From the NCBI GenBank assembly GCA_018365455.1, contig JAGZJZ010000076.1:1-29256 (forward strand): a stretch of 29,256 nucleotides of DNA, given 5' to 3'. The notes beneath the pieces are model-generated. The model had not been told where the DNA came from. It did no database searches and was given only the letters and a program-made list of their open reading frames with translations. The position numbers and the translations under genes are program-made. Below, in pieces: positions 29,149-29,256 of this stretch; the first letter of the stretch is position 1, and each line of letters starts with the position of its first letter. This DNA comes from Clostridiales bacterium (GTDB lineage: Bacteria; Bacillota; Clostridia; Lachnospirales; Lachnospiraceae).

Positions 29149-29256
29149 ACGGCGCAGAATGAACTGCTTCACAAAAGAGAGGAAGATGAGAAGAAGAAAA
29201 ACTGCATCCTTTGGGTGCTGGCCATCATCGGCGCAGTAGCAGCCGTGGCAGGTATC
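29149..29256 (+). pseudogene. Decayed 5' end of a small single-pass membrane protein gene
   Basis: In one frame this stretch encodes a charged segment (QNELLHKREEDEKKKNC) followed by a hydrophobic segment (ILWVLAIIGAVAAVAGI), the layout of small membrane proteins with DUF4366-like tails that are common in Lachnospiraceae. The frame is preceded by a TAG stop (29146-29148) and has no ATG, GTG or TTG; the first codon is ACG. There is also no ribosome binding site. Either the start has been lost by mutation or this is the remnant of a duplicated gene. The window ends before the frame closes. Confidence 0.4.

Overview
This is a gene-dense, moderately low-GC bacterial chromosome segment. Its gene content fits a fermentative anaerobic Clostridium-type Firmicute, most likely a gut Lachnospiraceae (Blautia-like). 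That placement is an inference from gene content: a bifunctional AdhE with Rex-type operators, YesM/YesN-type two-component genes, ECF-transporter ATPases, a DUF3788 protein, near-consensus sigma-A promoters and AGGAGG ribosome binding sites. I see 25 protein-coding features: 21 complete genes apart from the two edge fragments and the two rightward genes. All lie on the minus strand except DUF3788, the alanine/glycine symporter and a decayed fragment at the right edge. No rRNA, tRNA or CRISPR array was recognised.

Layout by region. (1) 1-2015: the first codons of a possible IS630-type transposase, a 73-bp TA-flanked inverted repeat, then ecfA2-ecfA1. (2) 2086-2502: a lone DUF3788 gene reading rightwards. 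(3) 2660-12769: a carbohydrate-sensing and uronate block, in transcription order GntP permease, mannonate dehydratase (UxuA), lipoprotein sugar-binding protein, two YesM-like sensor kinases, a YesN-like AraC response regulator and a LacI-type repressor. (4) 13021-15698: 4-alpha-glucanotransferase with a clear promoter/operator, a 36-bp tandem repeat and an EamA exporter. (5) 15786-18422: an iron alcohol dehydrogenase, and an orphan ParA ATPase coupled to a Lys/Ala-rich disordered protein. (6) 18644-23583: an MFS exporter with its TetR regulator, NudC, a HAD-like/GNAT fusion and an APH-type kinase. (7) 23815-29128: adhE, a cyclophilin and an AGCS amino acid symporter.

How the genes work together. 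The sugar-binding lipoprotein has no ABC permease or ATPase beside it but sits directly upstream of two sensor kinases and a response regulator. It therefore looks like the input subunit of a multi-component sensor. One of the two kinases keeps its phospho-acceptor histidine but has lost the ATP-binding boxes. The adjacent gntP-uxuA pair is a plausible target. AdhE and the separate iron alcohol dehydrogenase both carry Rex-like operators just downstream of their -10 boxes, which ties both to the NADH/NAD+ ratio. The TetR gene and the MFS gene share an operator half-site.

The items most worth attention are the sensor array with a pseudokinase, the orphan ParA plus basic disordered partner, the shared Rex control, and the TA-flanked repeat family beside ecfA2.
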